A stretch of 64,000 nucleotides of DNA from NCBI GenBank assembly GCA_900544245.1, contig UQUH01000003.1:1-64000 (forward strand), given 5' to 3'. The stretch comes from an uncultured Coriobacteriaceae bacterium. GTDB taxonomy: Bacteria; Actinomycetota; Coriobacteriia; Coriobacteriales; QAMH01. Made by a program: the position numbers and the translations under genes. Under the pieces are notes generated by a model. The model was given only the letters and a program-made list of their open reading frames with translations. It was not told the origin of the DNA and searched no databases. Numbering within the stretch: the first letter of the stretch is position 1; each line of letters starts with the position of its first letter. Below, piece by piece: positions 55,579 through 63,840 of the stretch.

Positions 55579-55779
55579 GTGTCTGTCGTTAAACCAAAGA
55601 ACCTCGAGCTTACCGAAGAGGATCTGGGGGGCCTACCGCTCAACGAACTCACGTGTCGTGCGTGCAGTGGCTATGGCAATTGCGGATATCGCATGTATCG
55701 CATTAGCGAGGGAAAGCCAGTCGTCATCTGCCAGATGCGCAGGGCAAAACTGCTAGAAGGGCAGCAGGAAGTCGAGTAG
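55579..55779 (+). CDS. Small four-Cys protein
   Basis: A 66-residue protein with ligands C26-x2-C29-x5-C35-x15-C51 (CRACSGYGNCGYR ... VVICQ), a spacing that could bind zinc or an iron-sulfur cluster. GTG 55579 lies 5 nt after GAGGG; in-frame TTG 55567 and GTG 55573 are alternatives. It sits between the zinc-ribbon gene and an MFS gene. Not recognised; function unknown. Confidence 0.65.
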   Translation: MSVVKPKNLELTEEDLGGLPLNELTCRACSGYGNCGYRMYRISEGKPVVICQMRRAKLLEGQQEVE

Positions 55780-55845
55780 CGATCGGTTCGAATCGGGTTT
55801 TCTGGGGTCCTGATTCTAGCTGATTGAGATTTGCCTTCTCGCTGT

Positions 55846-55893
55846 CGGGAAAGCTGGGGGCTTTCCCGAATACTCATTTCTCCTGATGGAGAA
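55846..55893 (+). other. Two hairpins upstream of the second MFS gene
   Basis: CGGGAAAGC/GCTTTCCCG (55846-55854 with 55860-55868) and TTCTCC/GGAGAA (55878-55883 with 55888-55893) lie just before the AAGGAGG site at 55902. The first could be a weak terminator of the small genes, and the pair could form an attenuator. Confidence 0.4.
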
Positions 55894-55914
55894 GATTGAT
55901 TTAAGGAGGGACTG

Positions 55915-57687
55915 ATGGACGGTAAAGAGTTTACTGTTTCCGAAGTCATTGACCGTGCGGGCATTTCCGCCCACACATGGATCGTATTCGTCCTCTTGGC
56001 GTTCGCCATGATTTTCGACGGCTACGACTTCATGATCGTCAATTCCACCAACACCTATGTCGCACCTACGTTCTTTGCAGCTCAGATTGCTGCTGGTCAG
56101 CCCATCGCGGCTCTGACCGGCTCTCTGACTACTTGGGGCCTGCTCGGCATGGTTCTTGGTGGTGCCGTCGGAGGTATCCTCTCCGACATGATCGGCCGTA
56201 AGAAGATGCTCACGATCGCAGTTATCTTCTATGGTCTGTTTACCCTTCCCCAGGCTTTTGCGCCGGACTACACGTTCTTCTGCGCGTTCCGTCTCATCGC
56301 CGGCTTTGGCGTTGGCTCTTGCATCCCGGTCGTCACGACCGTGTTCTCCGAGAGCATGCCTTCCAAGCAGCGTGGCATCTTCGTCACGTTCGGCATGGCC
56401 TTCATGGTCATGGGCTGGGTTATCGCTGGTCTCGTTGCGGCTCCTGTCTGCTCGGACCCGAACCCCATCATCCCCGGCCTCTGCGATGGTCAGATCACGC
56501 TCGCAACTGGCGCAACCGCTGTCCAGAACTGGCGCGTTTGCTATCTGATCGGCGCCCTGCCGGTTGTCTACGGCATCATCCTGCTTTTTGCGATGCACGA
56601 GACCCCGCACTGGTACGCTAACCATGATCAGAAGGACAAGGCCGTCGCTCGCCTCGAGCAGATCGTCAAGGCCACGCGTCACGTCGACGTTCACTTCGAT
56701 GCCAACCTGCTGATCGTTCCGCCCAAGCCCGCCAAGTCCGGCCCCGCGGTTCTGTTCTCCAGCAAGTTCATCGTCGCCACCTGCGCTATCTGGTCCGCCT
56801 ACTTCGTTGGCCAGTTCTGCGTCTATGGCATGAACGCCTGGATTCCGACCTGGTTCCAGGGCAATGGCTTCACCGCCGCCGAGTCTGTTACCCTGCAGAC
56901 CTGGAACAACGTTGCCGCTATCGCATCGAACATCTGCGTTGGCTTCGTCTCCGATGCCATCGGCCGTAAGCGCGCACTGTGGATTGGCTGGGTCGCTTGT
57001 ATCGTCGCGATCATCGCCTGCTCCGTGTTCGTCCCGATGTTCCCGGGCGAGGCTCCCGTGAATGGCGCACCCCTCGCTGGCGCTGCTGCGGGCAACTTCG
57101 TTCCCTGCATCTTCCTGATGCTTCTCTTCGGCTTCTGCCTGAACTACGCCATTACGGCTGTCCAGCCCCTGATGCCCGAGTCCTATCCCACCACGCTGCG
57201 CAACACCGGTACCTCTTGGTGCCAGGCGTTTGCCCGTTTCGGTGGCTCCGGCTCCTCCATCGTTCTGGGTGCTGCCGCTGGCCTGGCCATGTTCCAGCAT
57301 GACGTCAACGGCACCATGTCCAACAACTGGTCCATGGTCGTTCTCGTCCTGCTCATCCCGTTCGTTCTCGGTCTCCTCTGCACCCTGCTCTTCGTGAAGA
57401 ACACGGGCGGAAAGACTATGGACGAGCTGCAAAAGCTCTCCGAGGAGAACCCGCTGTCCGAGACGGACGGCAATGGCCGCTTCTGGATCATGATCGTCGT
57501 TGTTGTCATCAACTTCATCGGCTGCATCGTGTGCCCGCTGGCCATCCCCGGCTTCTCCAAGACCGCGATGGCTCTGCCCATCATGCTCATCGCCATGCTT
57601 CTGCCGTTCATCTACTTCTTCGTATTTGGCGGTCTGGGCCTTGGCAAGGAGAAGGCTGCAAAGGCAGAGGGTGCCAACATCCTCTAA
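55915..57687 (+). CDS. MFS transporter, aromatic-acid:H+ symporter-like, with two extra TM segments
   Basis: A 590-residue MFS protein. MIFDGYDFMIVNST in TM1 and GGILSDMIGRKKM in loop 2-3 are typical of the AAHS or sugar-symporter branches that import organic acids. A large loop between TM3-4 or TM5-6 carries CSDPNPIIPGLC, a possible disulfide pair. After the usual 12 segments the chain continues with two more hydrophobic segments (about 523-545 and 553-575) and a Lys-rich end. The ATG follows AAGGAGG. Codon use is T-richer than its neighbours, like the block at 1-4.3 kb. Substrate unknown. Confidence 0.82.
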   Translation: MDGKEFTVSEVIDRAGISAHTWIVFVLLAFAMIFDGYDFMIVNSTNTYVAPTFFAAQIAAGQPIAALTGSLTTWGLLGMVLGGAVGGILSDMIGRKKMLTIAVIFYGLFTLPQAFAPDYTFFCAFRLIAGFGVGSCIPVVTTVFSESMPSKQRGIFVTFGMAFMVMGWVIAGLVAAPVCSDPNPIIPGLCDGQITLATGATAVQNWRVCYLIGALPVVYGIILLFAMHETPHWYANHDQKDKAVARLEQIVKATRHVDVHFDANLLIVPPKPAKSGPAVLFSSKFIVATCAIWSAYFVGQFCVYGMNAWIPTWFQGNGFTAAESVTLQTWNNVAAIASNICVGFVSDAIGRKRALWIGWVACIVAIIACSVFVPMFPGEAPVNGAPLAGAAAGNFVPCIFLMLLFGFCLNYAITAVQPLMPESYPTTLRNTGTSWCQAFARFGGSGSSIVLGAAAGLAMFQHDVNGTMSNNWSMVVLVLLIPFVLGLLCTLLFVKNTGGKTMDELQKLSEENPLSETDGNGRFWIMIVVVVINFIGCIVCPLAIPGFSKTAMALPIMLIAMLLPFIYFFVFGGLGLGKEKAAKAEGANIL

Positions 57688-57719
57688 GCTTTGCGCTTGT
57701 CGTTAGCTCTGCTAACACA

Positions 57720-57753
57720 GAAGACCCCCGGTATTTGCCGGGGGTCTTCTTGT
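57720..57753 (+). terminator. Terminator of the second MFS gene
   Basis: A perfect 12-bp stem GAAGACCCCCGG / CCGGGGGTCTTC (57720-57731, 57738-57749) with loop TATTTG and trailing T residues. Confidence 0.88.
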
Positions 57754-57806
57754 TTGCTCACGATGTTTGCCAGGCTGTTGGACGGCCCTTTGTCGTGGCG
57801 GGCGCT

Positions 57807-58538
57807 CTAGTCGTCTTGCGCTGATTTGCTCTTGCGCTTTTCCAGGACGTGTCCGCGCTTGTCCTTCTTCAGCTTCGAGTCCTTGTGGTCGATAGGACGG
57901 CCTTCGGGTTTGATGATGCGCACATACGGGGAGTCAGCCTCGATGAGCTCCTGAACTTCCTCGTACGTGAAGCCTTTGTTCTCGAAGATGCGGCTTTTGA
58001 GGTTGTTGAGTAAGCCCGGCGGTGCGTAGTCGTTTCCCTCGCTCAGTCCCTTCCATTCCTCCTTGATGAGGATGGCGACGAAGGCGGCCACGGCGATGCG
58101 GAGCTTCTCGAGCTCATGTGCGTGAATCTCGTAGCACATGCCCTTGTCCTTGAAGTTCACGAGCTTGATGTGCACCGCCTTGCGGTCGAAGCTCGTGAGT
58201 GTTTCCTCGGAGAAGGTGCACGGGGGCTTGTGGGCGCATCCGTAGAGATCCCATACCATGCCCTCGATGTAGTAGTGATGCTCGATGACGATCGTATGCA
58301 GGATGTACTCCCAGCGCTCATAGCGAATGTAGTAGTTGAGCACGTTGTTGTCGGGTTTGATGAGGCCGACCTGGCCGCCCATGCGCCCCATGATCTGCAC
58401 ACGGTCCTTCTCGCTGCTCCAGCCCTGTTTGCTCGTGAAGCGGAGGAAGACGTCTCCGTCCTCGTACCAGGCATCGAAGTCCTCGTGCTTGGCGATGGCG
58501 TCTTGCTGGATATAGATCTTGTTAAACTTCTGAGCCAC
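57807..58538 (-). CDS. Hypothetical protein
   Basis: A 243-residue soluble protein that I do not recognise. The first 170 residues look like a compact beta-rich then helical domain with many aromatic residues (NYYIRYERWEYILHTIVIEHHYYIEG). The last 60 end in a highly charged Lys/Asp/Ser tail (KLKKDKRGHVLEKRKSKS). The start ATG 58538 follows AAAGGGGA on the minus strand, and a perfect TATAAT -10 lies at 58578-58573 without a good -35. A tubby- or LURP-like fold is a guess only. Confidence 0.6.
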   Translation of the reverse strand: MAQKFNKIYIQQDAIAKHEDFDAWYEDGDVFLRFTSKQGWSSEKDRVQIMGRMGGQVGLIKPDNNVLNYYIRYERWEYILHTIVIEHHYYIEGMVWDLYGCAHKPPCTFSEETLTSFDRKAVHIKLVNFKDKGMCYEIHAHELEKLRIAVAAFVAILIKEEWKGLSEGNDYAPPGLLNNLKSRIFENKGFTYEEVQELIEADSPYVRIIKPEGRPIDHKDSKLKKDKRGHVLEKRKSKSAQDD

Positions 58539-58684
58539 GAAATCCCCTTTGATTTGCGGTTACGCTTTGGCAATTATAGCCCAGATGCCTTTGCAGAACT
58601 CCTCGCATGAGGTACTGTCATGAGGATGCATTTTATGCGTAGGAAACGGCGTGTCATGCGCACTCGGATGAGAGGACTATCGTC

Positions 58685-59173
58685 ATGCTCGATGGAACAA
58701 CCGTAACCCTGACTTTCGAGGGTCGTCTACCAGACGGCACCGTCTATGACAAGATGACCGCGGAGAATCCCCTTGTGTTCCAGGTTGGTCACGATATGGT
58801 GCTCGACGGCTTCGAGCGCGAGGTGCGCGAGATGGTCGAGGGCGAGAAGAAGACCTTCACCATCAAGGACTGGGAGGCCTTTGGCGAGCATCTCGACGAG
58901 CAGACCGAGGAAGTCCCCATGGAGGTCATGCCCAACATGAAGGGCCTCGAGATCGGCAAGGTCATCTGGATGATCGCCGAGGACGAGTCCAAGGTGCCGG
59001 TTACGATCAAGGACATCACCCCCGAAGCCGTGACGCTCGATTTCAATCATCCGCTGGCAGGCAATGACCTCACCTTCGATGTCGAAATCATCAAGGTCGA
59101 CGAGTCCACGGCAGATGATCCCAATGCACCCAAGAGGGAGATTCCCAAGGATCCGCTCGACCTCATCATGTAG
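58685..59173 (+). CDS. SlyD-like FKBP peptidyl-prolyl isomerase
   Basis: A 162-residue FKBP-family isomerase. VTLTFEGRLPDGTVYDKM starts the FKBP fold, the insert-in-flap chaperone domain occupies about 65-125, and the second FKBP half follows (DFNHPLAGNDLTFDVEI). The His-rich metal-binding tail of E. coli SlyD is absent, so a nickel role is not supported. The ATG follows GAGAGGA. It is 12 bp upstream of the universal stress gene and probably co-transcribed with it. Confidence 0.9.
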   Translation: MLDGTTVTLTFEGRLPDGTVYDKMTAENPLVFQVGHDMVLDGFEREVREMVEGEKKTFTIKDWEAFGEHLDEQTEEVPMEVMPNMKGLEIGKVIWMIAEDESKVPVTIKDITPEAVTLDFNHPLAGNDLTFDVEIIKVDESTADDPNAPKREIPKDPLDLIM

Positions 59174-59185
59174 GGGGCATGCGCC

Positions 59186-59599
59186 ATGTACAAGAACATC
59201 CTCATCGCGGCTGATGGTTCGGAAAACTCGCTGCGGGCAACGCAGCAGGCGGCAGACATCGCCTCCCTGCTCGTGGACGCCAAGGTCGAGCTCGTCTCTG
59301 TCATCGCCATCGACGTCTACTCGGACATGGTCTATGACCCCATCGAGGCGCATGGCGAAGCGCAGCGCGAAATCCTCGAGGGCGCTTCGGCCATTCTGTC
59401 AGATGCGGGCATCAACCACGAGATTGTCTTGCTGCATGGACGTCCTGCCGACGAGATCATCCGCTACGCGGAGGAGTCGGGTGCCGACTTGCTCGTAATG
59501 GGCAGCCGAGGCCTAGGCGCCTTGCGCGAGTTTGCGCTTGGCAGCGTGAGCCACAAGGTGCTCACCCATGCCAAGTGTCCGGTGCTGGTGGTCAAGTAG
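59186..59599 (+). CDS. Universal stress protein, UspA family
   Basis: A 137-residue single-domain Usp. ILIAADGSENS carries the N-terminal Asp, and the ATP-binding motif GSRGLGALREFALGSVSHKVL fits the G-x2-G-x9-G(S/T) pattern, so it probably binds ATP. The C-terminal CPVLVVK is typical. Ends at a bidirectional terminator. Confidence 0.92.
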   Translation: MYKNILIAADGSENSLRATQQAADIASLLVDAKVELVSVIAIDVYSDMVYDPIEAHGEAQREILEGASAILSDAGINHEIVLLHGRPADEIIRYAEESGADLLVMGSRGLGALREFALGSVSHKVLTHAKCPVLVVK

Positions 59600-59644
59600 G
59601 CAATGCCACGTTTCACCCTATGCCATCGTTAGACACCTTTGCAC

Positions 59645-59675
59645 GAAAGAGGGGCGCCATCCGCGCCCCTCTTTC
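59645..59675. terminator. Bidirectional terminator between the Usp and MBL-fold genes
   Basis: A perfect 13-bp stem GAAAGAGGGGCGC / GCGCCCCTCTTTC (59645-59657 with 59663-59675) and a 5-nt loop, between two convergent genes. Confidence 0.75.
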
Positions 59676-59756
59676 GCAAGGAGCGCGCTTTTCGCATCCG
59701 CAGTCTTGGCATTTGGCCCAGCTGGGACAAATACGGGATCGGGAAGAGAAAAACCC

Positions 59757-60377
59757 TTACAGATGCAGCTCGGCCCCGGGAACGAGGATGATGCGTCCGG
59801 GAGCCTGGAATGCCTCGAGCTTGGCCTCGTCGTACTCGGCAACTGTGGCGTCGGCGGAGTCGATGGGTACCTCGTGGACGGGGATATTGTGCTTCGCGCC
59901 GACAAGCTTGGCGCATTCGGACGCCTCATCCGCATCCATGTTGTACACCCCATCGCAGGGAAACGTTGCATAGTCGAGCTCCATGGCGGCCAGCTTGCCG
60001 CTCTTCATGTCCTCTGTCATGCTCGTGTCGCCGGCGGCATAGAAGCTCTTGCCGTCGAGGTCGAGCACGTAGCCAACGCACTCATCGGACGGATGGTGAT
60101 CGTTATAGGCCTGCGCTGCCTGGATCTTCACGCCGTGAGATTCCGTGGAGAGATACTCGTCGCTCGTGGGATGCAGGTCCTTCGCGCGGATGACCGTGCA
60201 GCCAGACGCATGAGGCATCTTGTCGACAGCGTCATGGTCGAAGTGGTCGTGGGTGACCAGGATGAGGTCGGCCTCGAGCTCGTACTCCTTTCCGAAATAC
60301 GGATCGACGTAGATGACCGTATCGTCGTCGAGCGTGAATCTGTAGGAGCCATGCCCCTGGAATAGCATCGTAGCCAT
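59757..60377 (-). CDS. MBL-fold metal-dependent hydrolase, UlaG-like
   Basis: A 206-residue metallo-beta-lactamase fold protein of the short UlaG/YtkL-like group. THDHFDHDAV is the HxHxDH metal motif, and AAGDTSMTEDM supplies the bridging Asp. ATG 60377 lies 6 nt after GAGGAGG on the minus strand. Substrate unknown. A -10 TATAAT (60421-60416) and an inverted repeat lie upstream. Confidence 0.85.
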   Translation of the reverse strand: MATMLFQGHGSYRFTLDDDTVIYVDPYFGKEYELEADLILVTHDHFDHDAVDKMPHASGCTVIRAKDLHPTSDEYLSTESHGVKIQAAQAYNDHHPSDECVGYVLDLDGKSFYAAGDTSMTEDMKSGKLAAMELDYATFPCDGVYNMDADEASECAKLVGAKHNIPVHEVPIDSADATVAEYDEAKLEAFQAPGRIILVPGAELHL

Positions 60378-60421
60378 GATGAACCTCCTCGCTCGTATTT
60401 TTATATCCATATAAGATTATA

Positions 60422-60447
60422 GGCAGCGCACTATATAATGCACTGCC
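60422..60447. promoter_or_regulatory. Inverted repeat at the MBL-fold promoter
   Basis: GGCAGCGCA (60422-60430) and TGCACTGCC (60439-60447), 8 of 9 paired around an A/T-rich 8-nt centre, immediately upstream of the minus-strand TATAAT. An operator is more likely than a terminator for htpG, because no U-tract follows in that direction. Confidence 0.45.
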
Positions 60448-60479
60448 CATAATCGAAAAAACACATTGAGGATTGACGG

Positions 60480-62390
60480 CTACTTCATGAGTGCGCAAAT
60501 CGCCTCGTTGAATGCTGCCGAATCGGCAATCTCGAGTCCCTCGGCCAGACGTGCTTGGTTGTAGAGCAGGTTTGCGTACTGGGCGATCTTCTCGGTATCG
60601 CCGGCCTCCTGCGCGGCCTGCAACGTCGCGAAGACGGGATGCTCGGTGTTGAGTTCGAGGACATGCTTTGCCTCGGGACGCTCGCCTGCGGCGGCCGGAA
60701 TGGTGGCGAAGTACTTCTCCATACCCAGGCTCACGGGGCCATCGGCCACGATGCAACAAGCGGCATCGTTCAGGCGCGTGGTCGCGGTGACGTTGGTAAT
60801 ATCGTCGGGAAGCGCCTCGGTCATCGCCTCGAACAGCGAGCTGTTCTCCTCGCGCTTCTTGGCGACCTCCTCCTTCTCCTCCTCGGTCTCAAGACCAAGG
60901 TCCTCGCCGCTGGCGACATTGCGCATTTCCTTGTCGTCATAGCTGCCGATGGAGAGCAGGCAGAACTCGTCGACATTGTCGCCGCAGAGCAGGACGTCGT
61001 AGCCGCGCGAGACGACCGACGTGACGCTCGGGCTTTGGGCCAGGCGTGCGACGGTGTCACCGGAAGCAAAGAAGATGCTTTCCTGGCCCTCTTGCATGCC
61101 GGCGACGTACTCGGCCAGCGTGATGGGCTTGTCCTCCTTGGCGGAGTGGAAGAGCAGCAGGTCCTGCAGCAGGTCCTTGCGCGCGCCATAGGTCGAGTAG
61201 ATGTCGTACTTGAGCACATGGCCGAACTTGCCGAAGAAGTCGACATAGGCCTCGCGGTCATCCTTGCAGAGCTTCTCGAGCTCCTGCTTGATCTTCTTCT
61301 CGATGCGACGCTCGATGGCGATGAGCTGGCGGTCTTGCTGGAGCGTCTCGCGCGAGATGTTGAGGTTGAGGTCGGGACTGTCGACGACGCCGCGCACGAA
61401 GCCGAAGCAGTCCGGCAGCAGGTCCTCGCAGTGCTCCATGATCATGACGTTGTTGCTGTAGAGCGCCAGCCCTCGCTGGAAGTCCTTGGCGTACAGGTTC
61501 ATGGGCGCATCCGTGGGGATGAAGAGCAGCGCGTCGTAGTTCAAGCTACCCTCGGCGTGCATGGAGATGGTGCGCAGGGGCGTATCGGCCGTATGGAACT
61601 GGGCCTGGTAGAAATCGGCATACTCCTCGTCGGAGACCTCCGACTTCTTCTTGGTCCAGATGGGAATCATCGAGTTGAGGATTTCCTCCTCGACGTACGT
61701 TTCGGTTGCGGGCACGTAGTCATCGCCGGCATCCTCGGGCTTGGGCAGCGTGCGCGTCTTCTCCATGTCCATGAGGATGGGGTAGCGGATGTAATCGCTG
61801 TAGCGCTTGACCAAGTGCTTGACGAGCGCCTGGGAGAGGTACTCGTCGTAGTTGACCTCGTCGGTGTTCTCGCGCAGATGCAAGATGATGTCGGTGCCGC
61901 GTTCTGCCCGCTCGGCTTCGCTGATGTTGTAGCCCTCGACGCCGTCGCTTTCCCACTTGAAGGCCTCGTCGCTGCCATAGGCCCTCGAGATGACCGTCAC
62001 CTTGTCGGCGACCATGAAGGAGGAGTAGAAGCCAACGCCGAACTGGCCGATGATGTCGACTTCCTCGAGGTTCTCCGCGTCCGAGCTCTTGAACTCGAGC
62101 GAACCGGAATGGGCGATGGTGCCGAGGTTCTTGTCGAGCTCGTCCTTCGTCATGCCGATGCCGTCGTCGCTGATGGTAAGCGTGCGCGCGTCCTTGTCGA
62201 TGGCGATCTTGATGTGCAGGTCGCTGCGCATGACGGAGCTGTCCTTGTTCTCGAGCGAGCTGAGGTAGAGCTTGTCGAGGGAGTCCGACGCGTTGGAGAT
62301 GAGCTCGCGCAGGAAGATCTCGCGGTTGGTGTAGATGGAGTTAATCATCAAGTCGAGCAGCTTCTTGCTCTCTGTCTTGAATTTACGCAT
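60480..62390 (-). CDS. htpG: HtpG, bacterial HSP90 chaperone
   Basis: A 636-residue HSP90. The N-terminal GHKL ATPase is marked by ELISNASDSLDKL, DDGIGMTKDEL and GQFGVGFYSSFMVADKV. The middle and C-terminal dimerisation domains follow. ATG 62390 lies 8 nt after AAAGGA on the minus strand. TACAAT at 62437-62432 (minus) is a candidate -10. No CIRCE or HAIR heat-shock operator is visible. Confidence 0.95.
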   Translation of the reverse strand: MRKFKTESKKLLDLMINSIYTNREIFLRELISNASDSLDKLYLSSLENKDSSVMRSDLHIKIAIDKDARTLTISDDGIGMTKDELDKNLGTIAHSGSLEFKSSDAENLEEVDIIGQFGVGFYSSFMVADKVTVISRAYGSDEAFKWESDGVEGYNISEAERAERGTDIILHLRENTDEVNYDEYLSQALVKHLVKRYSDYIRYPILMDMEKTRTLPKPEDAGDDYVPATETYVEEEILNSMIPIWTKKKSEVSDEEYADFYQAQFHTADTPLRTISMHAEGSLNYDALLFIPTDAPMNLYAKDFQRGLALYSNNVMIMEHCEDLLPDCFGFVRGVVDSPDLNLNISRETLQQDRQLIAIERRIEKKIKQELEKLCKDDREAYVDFFGKFGHVLKYDIYSTYGARKDLLQDLLLFHSAKEDKPITLAEYVAGMQEGQESIFFASGDTVARLAQSPSVTSVVSRGYDVLLCGDNVDEFCLLSIGSYDDKEMRNVASGEDLGLETEEEKEEVAKKREENSSLFEAMTEALPDDITNVTATTRLNDAACCIVADGPVSLGMEKYFATIPAAAGERPEAKHVLELNTEHPVFATLQAAQEAGDTEKIAQYANLLYNQARLAEGLEIADSAAFNEAICALMK

Positions 62391-62571
62391 GGGTGTATGT
62401 CCTTTCGCGTGCGTTATATATACAAACAGTGATTGTACGAGAGGGAGGTATGGTCATGCATTAGCTGTCACAGATATGTTACCTAATTGCATTCGGTTAG
62501 AATATCTAAGTCGATTTATAGCAGATATTAGGGGTCTTCTTCCTTTTGAAACCTAAAGACTCGTATCGATG

Positions 62572-62577
62572 TAGAAT
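62572..62577 (+). promoter_or_regulatory. -10 element of folC, leaderless arrangement
   Basis: TAGAAT ends 7 bases before the folC ATG at 62585, so the transcript would begin at or next to the start codon. There is no ribosome site. A TTGAAA lies at 62546-62551, but the spacing of 20 bp is long. Confidence 0.45.
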
Positions 62578-62584
62578 AGCGCCC

Positions 62585-63796
62585 ATGACGCAATCCATGA
62601 CATATGACGATGCCGTTGCCACGCTCGAGGATGCGCTCAAGTTCGGGATGGATCCCTCGCTCGAGCCGATTCGAGCGATGTGCGCGGCGATGGGCGACCC
62701 GCAGAAGCGCTATCGATGCGTGCAGGTGGCCGGCACCAACGGAAAGTCCTCGACGACGCGCATGATCGCGGCCCTTTTGCATGCCCAGGGGCTGCGCGTC
62801 GGGCTATACGTATCGCCGCACCTGATCAAGTATCCCGAGCGCATCGAGATCGACGGGCGCGTCGTGAGCGACGAGGATTTCGCGCGGGGCATCGAGGTGG
62901 CCCTTGATGCGGCTGCGCGTGCGGGCGTACAGGCAACGGAGTTCGAGTTGCTCACGGCGGCGGCGTTGTGGCTGTTTGCACGGGAAGATGTCGATTGGGC
63001 CGTTCTCGAGTGCGGTTTGGGTGGACGCTGGGACGCGACGAGCGTCGTGGATCCGCAAGTCGCCGTCATCACGGGCGTGGCGCTTGAACACACTGCGATC
63101 CTCGGCGACACGATCGAGAAGATCGCGGGCGAGAAGGCGGCCATCATCAAGCCGGGGAGCCATGCGATATTCGCGCACGATCTTGCAGCGCATGAGGTCT
63201 TCGAGCGCCAGGCGCAAGACGTTGGGACGCCTTATTCGTACGCAAAACTCGATGCGACAAGAGCATTCGATGATGAGCTTGCATATATGCCCGTCTACCA
63301 GCGTTCAAACCTCGCGACGGCATTGGCAGCTGTTACCGTTGCGCTTGGTCATGCACCTTCGCCCGAAAGCGCCAGCATTGCGTTGGGCGGGCTGGTTATC
63401 CCCGGACGTTTTGAGATTCTGCGGCATGATCCGCTCGTCATCGTCGACGCCGCGCACAACCCGCAGTCAGCTCACGTGCTCGCAGGGGAGCTGAGGAGAC
63501 TCTTCGACGGGGATGCGGCGATTCCCACGCTGCTGCTTGGCGTACTGGATGACAAGGATGCGCGTGGCATCATACGCGAGCTCTGCCCGCTGTTCGACCG
63601 CATCGTCGTCACGGCATCATCGTCTACACGAGCCGTTCCGGCCACCGAACTCGCCAGTCTCGTCGCGGAGGAGACTGGCGTGCGCCCCGAGGCGACGCAT
63701 GACGTTCGCGCGGCTCAGGAGTTGCTTTCCGGAGAGCCTATCGTCGCCACGGGCTCCATTACCGTTGCTGGCGAGGTGAAGGGCATTTGGTGCTAG
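62585..63796 (+). CDS. folC: Folylpolyglutamate synthase / dihydrofolate synthase
   Basis: A 403-residue Mur-ligase-family enzyme that adds glutamate to folates. The P-loop VAGTNGKSST is near 48-57. The family motif with the substrate loop reads VSPHLIKYPERIEIDG, and LECGLGGRWDATSV follows. The C-terminal ligase domain has IVDAAHNPQSAHVLAGEL. ATG 62585 is chosen on family fit, and the upstream frame has no ribosome site. Confidence 0.92.
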   Translation: MTQSMTYDDAVATLEDALKFGMDPSLEPIRAMCAAMGDPQKRYRCVQVAGTNGKSSTTRMIAALLHAQGLRVGLYVSPHLIKYPERIEIDGRVVSDEDFARGIEVALDAAARAGVQATEFELLTAAALWLFAREDVDWAVLECGLGGRWDATSVVDPQVAVITGVALEHTAILGDTIEKIAGEKAAIIKPGSHAIFAHDLAAHEVFERQAQDVGTPYSYAKLDATRAFDDELAYMPVYQRSNLATALAAVTVALGHAPSPESASIALGGLVIPGRFEILRHDPLVIVDAAHNPQSAHVLAGELRRLFDGDAAIPTLLLGVLDDKDARGIIRELCPLFDRIVVTASSSTRAVPATELASLVAEETGVRPEATHDVRAAQELLSGEPIVATGSITVAGEVKGIWC

Positions 63797-63840
63797 AATC
63801 TGCAGCATTAGCTCGCAGGCAAAGACAGTAAGAAGGCGAC

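Noticed and set aside
60555..62432. 625-codon plus-strand frame opposite htpG
   Set aside because: HtpG on the minus strand is unmistakable; this frame is its complement.
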